From positions 1 to 9,756 of the forward strand of contig JAUWLO010000063.1 of assembly GCA_030613605.1 (NCBI GenBank): DNA of 9,756 bases. Reading direction: 5' to 3'. The notes under the pieces were generated by a model. It saw nothing but the letters and a program-made list of their open reading frames with translations. It was not told where the DNA came from and ran no database searches. Numbering within the stretch: position 1 is the first letter of the stretch; the number at the start of each line of letters is the position of its first letter. The DNA comes from Gammaproteobacteria bacterium. GTDB taxonomy: Bacteria; Pseudomonadota; Gammaproteobacteria; SZUA-152. Positions 6,036 to 9,756 of the stretch are shown here, in pieces. The translations under genes were made by a program, and so were the position numbers.

Positions 6036-7531
6036 CCGCCATCTCCCCAACGTTTGGCTGCGTAATCATAAAGCTGGGCCATGGAAAACCGAGCATCTGC
6101 AGCATAACTTACCAGTCGTTGTTTGCGATTCTCCAGCTCTTTTAACGATAATTCTTTAAGGTGATCACGTAATTGATTAATCAGACCTACAAGTTTGGAT
6201 TGGAGTTTACTTATACGTTTCGACATGGCGCGTTTTTGTCTGGGCGCCATATCACTGCCATCATCAATCTCTGACGACCACTGCTCCAGCTTACCCAGGG
6301 ATAAACGCACCTGCGCATAATCTGTTAACGATGCCTGGAATTCATGAGTCGCGAATAATTGCCACAAATAGCGGCCGCCTGGAGTATCTGGCAAACTGGA
6401 CATCAGCCATTGTTCATCCCTACTCTGACTGCCTATCGTACGAACAAGACTGTCTACCAGCACACCATTGTTTACCGTATCTTTTGCTTTATTAACCTGT
6501 TCCAGCTCCCTTTTATAGGAAGCCAATGCATCCTGATAATATTGCAGCGCCTGCTTGTACGCGTTGAGCTTACCAAAAGCAAAAGGCACCGCAAGCAAAG
6601 CGTCCTGAACTGACGGATCACTGGCATCACGTTTAATTAATTTTAACCACGGCACCAGGGATTTTTTGTGCTGCTCCCGTGCAGAATAAACACGCCCCAA
6701 TCCCAATAGCGCCTTACTCGACATCGGCCCCTGCAATCGGGTTTTTACGAAATACTGTTGAGCCTTATCTGGCTCCTGCTTGCTAAGATAATCATAAGCG
6801 AGGGTTAAATTTGCCTTATCACGCAATGAGTGGCCTTCCTCATCCGACACGGACATAGCACCCAACTCTTCTAACATTTTACGGCCTTCCTGCTCATGCC
6901 CCTGCCGAAACAAAGCCACGCCCAGATTAAAACGGCCATAGGTTGCCCACACTGACTTTTCACTTAACTGTTGTACGAATGATTTTTTACCCAGCTGTTT
7001 TAAATTAATCACCGCCTCATCATACCGTTGCTGTTCCATTAACAGCATTGATGAGAGCAACAAACGTTCCTGTTGAGCTTCGTCAGGCAAACTGCCCACA
7101 ATACGTTGCAAGGATTTAAGTGCCTCACGACCCTGGCCGCGTTGATATTGCGCTCGTGCCAGGCTGTACCAGGCCTGGTCACGCACACCCTGTGACTGGT
7201 TGCTTTCACCCAGAGCCTTAAAAATATCTGCTGCCTTGTGGTGTGAACCGTAGCTTAAATACAACCCCCCAAGCACAAGCTGCGCCTGAGCCGACCGAGA
7301 CGACACCCGTCCCTGCTTTTGATCCGCCAGCAATTGCGTAATAGCGGCAAATGGATCACCCATCAGGCCATCATACTGGGCTGCACGAACATGGGGGTTT
7401 TCAACGTGCTCCCATGCAATAGGAGCAGCATTGACAGTGGTTGCGCCCGGCAACACCACCAGGGAACACACAACACGGACCCAAAAGGATTTACATCGGA
7501 ATGTGAAAATAGCGCCGAAATTACCCAACAT
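6032..7531 (-). CDS. Exported TPR-repeat protein with C-terminal coiled coil
   Basis: A 499-residue protein with a long N-terminal region and a signal peptide whose hydrophobic core is about residues 17-30, with a likely cut after VNA near 35. There is no lipobox Cys, so it should be soluble or peripheral in the periplasm. Helical TPR-like repeats run from about 55 to 345, for example AWYSLARAQYQRGQGREAL (about 120-138) and ALLGLGRVYSAREQHKKSL (about 274-292). A charged coiled-coil region follows at about 430-480 and ends in YAADARFSMAQLYDYAAKR. The ATG lies three bases after the stop of the upstream gene, with only a weak GAAG upstream, and its own stop overlaps the start of the large TPR lipoprotein (ATGA). 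The three genes are therefore likely co-translated. I cannot name a precise Myxococcus counterpart; a third scaffold subunit of the same complex is the simplest reading. Confidence 0.88.
   Translation of the reverse strand: MLGNFGAIFTFRCKSFWVRVVCSLVVLPGATTVNAAPIAWEHVENPHVRAAQYDGLMGDPFAAITQLLADQKQGRVSSRSAQAQLVLGGLYLSYGSHHKAADIFKALGESNQSQGVRDQAWYSLARAQYQRGQGREALKSLQRIVGSLPDEAQQERLLLSSMLLMEQQRYDEAVINLKQLGKKSFVQQLSEKSVWATYGRFNLGVALFRQGHEQEGRKMLEELGAMSVSDEEGHSLRDKANLTLAYDYLSKQEPDKAQQYFVKTRLQGPMSSKALLGLGRVYSAREQHKKSLVPWLKLIKRDASDPSVQDALLAVPFAFGKLNAYKQALQYYQDALASYKRELEQVNKAKDTVNNGVLVDSLVRTIGSQSRDEQWLMSSLPDTPGGRYLWQLFATHEFQASLTDYAQVRLSLGKLEQWSSEIDDGSDMAPRQKRAMSKRISKLQSKLVGLINQLRDHLKELSLKELENRKQRLVSYAADARFSMAQLYDYAAKRWGDGG
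6036..6048 (-). promoter_or_regulatory. Ribosome binding site that fixes the start of the large TPR lipoprotein
   Basis: GGGGAG at 6048-6043 on the minus strand stands seven bases before the ATG at 6035-6033. The site lies inside the last codons of the upstream TPR gene and would be useless for the TTG at 6050. It therefore supports the start that begins with the lipoprotein signal peptide. Confidence 0.75.
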
Positions 7532-7534
7532 GTA

Positions 7535-8107
7535 TTACTTCAACTCTCTGATAGACAATTCCGGGAAAGCCTGATTAGTGCCGGTGGCTACACGTAAATC
7601 CACCACACGACGCCCGGTACCGGTAATGATCATCTGAGTGGCTTCGCGCTGGAAATCCGGATCATTGGGAACTCGACCAAACAGAGATACCGATAACTCA
7701 TGCCGACCGGGAGGCACGTCGTCCCAAAACAGGCGCTGACTGCCTCCTTTCATCAGGGCATCCAGCTCTGCTTCTTCGTACTGATGGTAGGAGACCGTGC
7801 GGTTATCAATGTTTAACTGAATGGCTTCTAATCTGAAAAAATCACTGTGGCCCACAGACACTAGCACCAAAAGCTGATTCTGGGACGATAACTCGCGCGA
7901 CTCCTCCAGGACAGCCATATCGGCACCCAGAGCCACAACCTCGTTGAGAACGCGTTCAACCTCTGCATCCAGACGCTTAAAGTCGGGCTCGGCAGCAAAT
8001 ACCCCTACTGAGAAAGTTATTATTGCCACTGCGCCAACCAACCATGCCGCTAGCGCACACCATCGGGCACAAGCTTGTCCCGTACTATTCTGCCTGGTTT
8101 TATACAT
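7535..8107 (-). CDS. Exported protein with coiled coil and Ig-like region; probable first gene of the cluster
   Basis: A 190-residue protein from ATG at 8107. An upstream in-frame GTG at 8182 would add 25 residues that do not look like part of a signal peptide and has no better ribosome site. The start leads into a signal peptide with core at about 18-36 and a likely cut after VFA near 38. The mature protein begins with a charged helical stretch (about 41-70, AEVERVLNEVVALGADMAVLE). A beta-rich part follows with LFWDDVPPGRHELSVSLFGR (about 125-144) and ends in PELSIREL. I recall homologues of this plan that carry the automatic label 'AraC family transcriptional regulator', yet no helix-turn-helix is visible and the protein is exported, so that label would be wrong. 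It is likely a periplasmic partner of the TPR proteins; no activity is known to me. Confidence 0.82.
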   Translation of the reverse strand: MYKTRQNSTGQACARWCALAAWLVGAVAIITFSVGVFAAEPDFKRLDAEVERVLNEVVALGADMAVLEESRELSSQNQLLVLVSVGHSDFFRLEAIQLNIDNRTVSYHQYEEAELDALMKGGSQRLFWDDVPPGRHELSVSLFGRVPNDPDFQREATQMIITGTGRRVVDLRVATGTNQAFPELSIRELK

Positions 8108-8465
8108 GGTCACCGAGCATACCCCATCATTCCCACAAGCCAAAGCCCATGGGCAACAATCAACCCGGCCGGATATCACCACAACAGATATGTTCCATCA
8201 GCCTGAAAAACACTGTAAATCGTCCGATTAAGGATTTTTATCGTGTTCCTTATGCCGTAAAATCAGATTTTTCCCAACCAGCAAGCCTCAGATGTCGGAG
8301 CAATAAAGTCCTGGTCACCCGACAGGCAAACATAAGTCCAAAAACATGAAACTTCCCAACCCAAACAGCCGTTTAGTGATATAAACCATCAAAGAACCCA
8401 GATTCATACACACTTTAGCGCTTAAATGAACAATAAAAATTTCAACATAAGAGACGACCGGCCAG
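8108..8465. other. 358-bp intergenic region between divergent genes
   Basis: This gap must hold the promoters of both the minus-strand cluster and the plus-strand GGDEF-type gene. The only minus-strand candidate seen is weak: TTGGGA (8277-8272) and CATAAG (8254-8249) with a 17-base spacer, each matching at four of six positions. No good plus-strand promoter was found by eye. A 10-bp palindrome GCCCATGGGC lies at 8145-8154. Plus-strand reading frames here are not convincing as genes. Confidence 0.6.
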
Positions 8466-9756
8466 ATGTATCAGGCAAGTGAAAATAGCGGACCTATTGT
8501 GTACCCCTCAGGCCAGAAACCGACGCCGAAACCTCACCGGTATACCCTGTCCATCAAGTTCGTTGCCTATACCAGCGCAATAATTATTATCTTCCTGTTC
8601 CTGGGCATTACAGCGATCAACCTGAGCCTGAGCAAAGACCATTACCAGGATTCCAATACCGGAGTACCTCAATATTTAGCGGGCAAGGCCACTGCTATTG
8701 AAACGCAATTGTCACTGTTTAACCAAATTCTCAAACACGTTGCTGCTCAACCAACCACTCAGGACATTTTGGAATACAGGGATGAGGTCGGCGCCCAGGC
8801 CTGGGCGATTCAAATGCGACGCTTCCTGCCCCAGGCACTGGGTGTTACCTTGCTAACACCAGACGGGAAAGTACTGGGCGACCCACCGGGCCAACGACTA
8901 ACCCCCCAATGCCTCACCGACATGTCCAAGGTCAACCAGCACGAAGCCACGAAGTCACCTGCTGTTCATACAGATGCTACTGGTGTTGTCCATTTTGATC
9001 TTACCCGGCACATTTATGATGAAGCCGAAAACCAGATAGGCATGCTGTTTGTCAGTTTTGGCCTGGACAGCCTTAAACCACTGCTAAATAAGAAAACCGA
9101 TACCGTGGGCCACCTTAGCCTGTTAGATGGTTATGGCAGTATCTTTTTTAACCAGCAAGGTGGCTCCGGAGATTCAGGCGATGCCCAAAAATATCTGGTC
9201 AATATTACCGGCACAGACTGGCAACTCAGCCTGATAGAATCAGAGAATAAACTACAACCCAGCTTTCTGATCCTGGCCATTTTTAACGCCGTAGCCCTGT
9301 TATTAACAGTAGTAGTTATCGGATTTCTGGTGCGCTACATCATGCGTTCCATGACAACGGATTTTGAACAGGTAAAATCGCTACTCAATAGCCTGGCGGA
9401 AGGGGAACCACTGGAAGAAGAATTGGCAACACCCAGACTGCGTGAGACCGCCGAGGTTTTTCCGGCCATCACCCACATCAACCGTAATTTCGACAAAAAA
9501 CAACAACTGCTGGAACATCAGGAACTCAATGATCACCTCACAGGTTTATCCAATCGACGACAATTCAATATCGAGTTCGCCCGCGCCTATGACTTCGCCC
9601 GCCGTGGTACACCAGTATGCGTAGTACTTATGCATATTTCAGGCCTTGAAAAACTCAATCAGAATCAGGCCAATCAGGTAGTAAAAGTTCTGAGCAAAAC
9701 TCTTAAGGAACATTCCCGCAAAGTTGATCATACCGCACGACTGGATTATGGCGAGT
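8466..9756 (+). CDS. Membrane-anchored sensor protein with degenerate GGDEF domain (3' end cut)
   Basis: The first 430 codons of a gene running off the right edge. The ATG at 8466 is the first in frame after a stop at 8448, and upstream purines (AAGAGA) give only a weak ribosome site. The layout is a Pro-rich cytoplasmic start, a membrane segment at about 31-53, a periplasmic sensor region of about 210 residues, a second membrane segment at about 266-290, a short linker (about 292-350), then the start of a GGDEF domain with DHLTGLSNRRQF (356-367). Canonical diguanylate cyclases have an LDID-like metal site; here the sequence is LMHIS with His390. The GGDEF signature position reads DYGE (427-430), and the Gly-Asp of the substrate helix is also missing. 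The domain is probably inactive as a c-di-GMP synthase and may act as a receptor or as a partner for a following domain outside the window. It is divergent from the cluster and may not belong to it. Confidence 0.88.
   Translation, partial: MYQASENSGPIVYPSGQKPTPKPHRYTLSIKFVAYTSAIIIIFLFLGITAINLSLSKDHYQDSNTGVPQYLAGKATAIETQLSLFNQILKHVAAQPTTQDILEYRDEVGAQAWAIQMRRFLPQALGVTLLTPDGKVLGDPPGQRLTPQCLTDMSKVNQHEATKSPAVHTDATGVVHFDLTRHIYDEAENQIGMLFVSFGLDSLKPLLNKKTDTVGHLSLLDGYGSIFFNQQGGSGDSGDAQKYLVNITGTDWQLSLIESENKLQPSFLILAIFNAVALLLTVVVIGFLVRYIMRSMTTDFEQVKSLLNSLAEGEPLEEELATPRLRETAEVFPAITHINRNFDKKQQLLEHQELNDHLTGLSNRRQFNIEFARAYDFARRGTPVCVVLMHISGLEKLNQNQANQVVKVLSKTLKEHSRKVDHTARLDYGE

Noticed and set aside
6036..6050. 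Longer start (TTG at 6050) for the large TPR lipoprotein
   Set aside because: It would put GRWR before the lipoprotein signal peptide and would bypass the good GGGGAG site that serves the ATG at 6035.
8145..8154. 10-bp palindrome GCCCATGGGC as an operator
   Set aside because: It is short, has no partner copy nearby and does not sit on a recognisable promoter; chance is an adequate explanation.
8108..8182. 25-residue N-terminal extension of the exported protein from GTG at 8182
   Set aside because: The added residues are Cys-rich and not signal-like, no ribosome site supports them, and the ATG at 8107 gives a normal signal peptide.
7944..8349. Overlapping plus-strand reading frames in the divergent region
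   Set aside because: They run antisense to the exported protein gene or through the control region, show no recognisable domain and have no clear ribosome site.
1..9756. CRISPR arrays, tRNA or rRNA genes, insertion sequences, attachment sites
   Set aside because: No spaced repeat array, cloverleaf-like sequence, transposase, integrase or terminal inverted repeats were seen by eye on either strand.

Overview
The window looks like a chromosomal segment of a moderate-GC (roughly mid-40s %) gammaproteobacterium. This rests on the style of the predicted lipoproteins and signal peptides, the ExbB/ExbD types, and the resemblance of the gene set to clusters I recall from marine and environmental gammaproteobacteria. 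The genus cannot be fixed from the sequence.

Layout. Almost everything from 8107 down to 1 lies on the minus strand and reads as one co-directional cluster. In order of transcription it encodes: a ~190-residue exported protein (7535-8107); a 499-residue exported TPR protein (6032-7531); a 949-residue TPR lipoprotein (3186-6035); a 197-residue TPR lipoprotein (2511-3104); a 105-residue exported protein (2230-2547); an ExbB/TolQ-type proton channel (1293-1949); two different ExbD/TolR-type subunits (783-1277 and 280-786); and the start of a TonB-like protein with one membrane anchor and a Pro/Lys/Glu-rich linker (1-272, cut by the window edge). Several genes overlap (4-bp ATGA twice, one 37-bp overlap) or nearly abut, so they are probably co-translated. 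A 280-bp gap before the ExbB gene carries a plausible promoter inside a perfect 10-bp dyad, so the motor half may have its own control.

On the plus strand, divergent from the cluster across a 358-bp gap, is the start of a membrane-anchored sensor protein with a GGDEF-type domain (8466-9756, cut by the edge). Its visible active-site positions are degenerate.

How the parts may work together (inference). One TolQ-like protein, two TolR-like proteins, a PglI/AgmX-like TonB-type protein and TPR lipoproteins match the core of the Myxococcus xanthus Agl-Glt machinery (AglR, AglQ, AglS; GltD, GltE; GltG/GltJ). Related core sets without the full gliding apparatus are known from gammaproteobacteria. 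The likely picture is an inner-membrane proton-driven motor that pulls, through the TonB-like protein, on a periplasmic and outer-membrane scaffold of TPR proteins. The cellular output of this reduced machine is not evident here. The main features for follow-up are the small exported proteins, the Asp/Asn asymmetry of the two ExbD subunits, and the possible RNA and DNA control elements.
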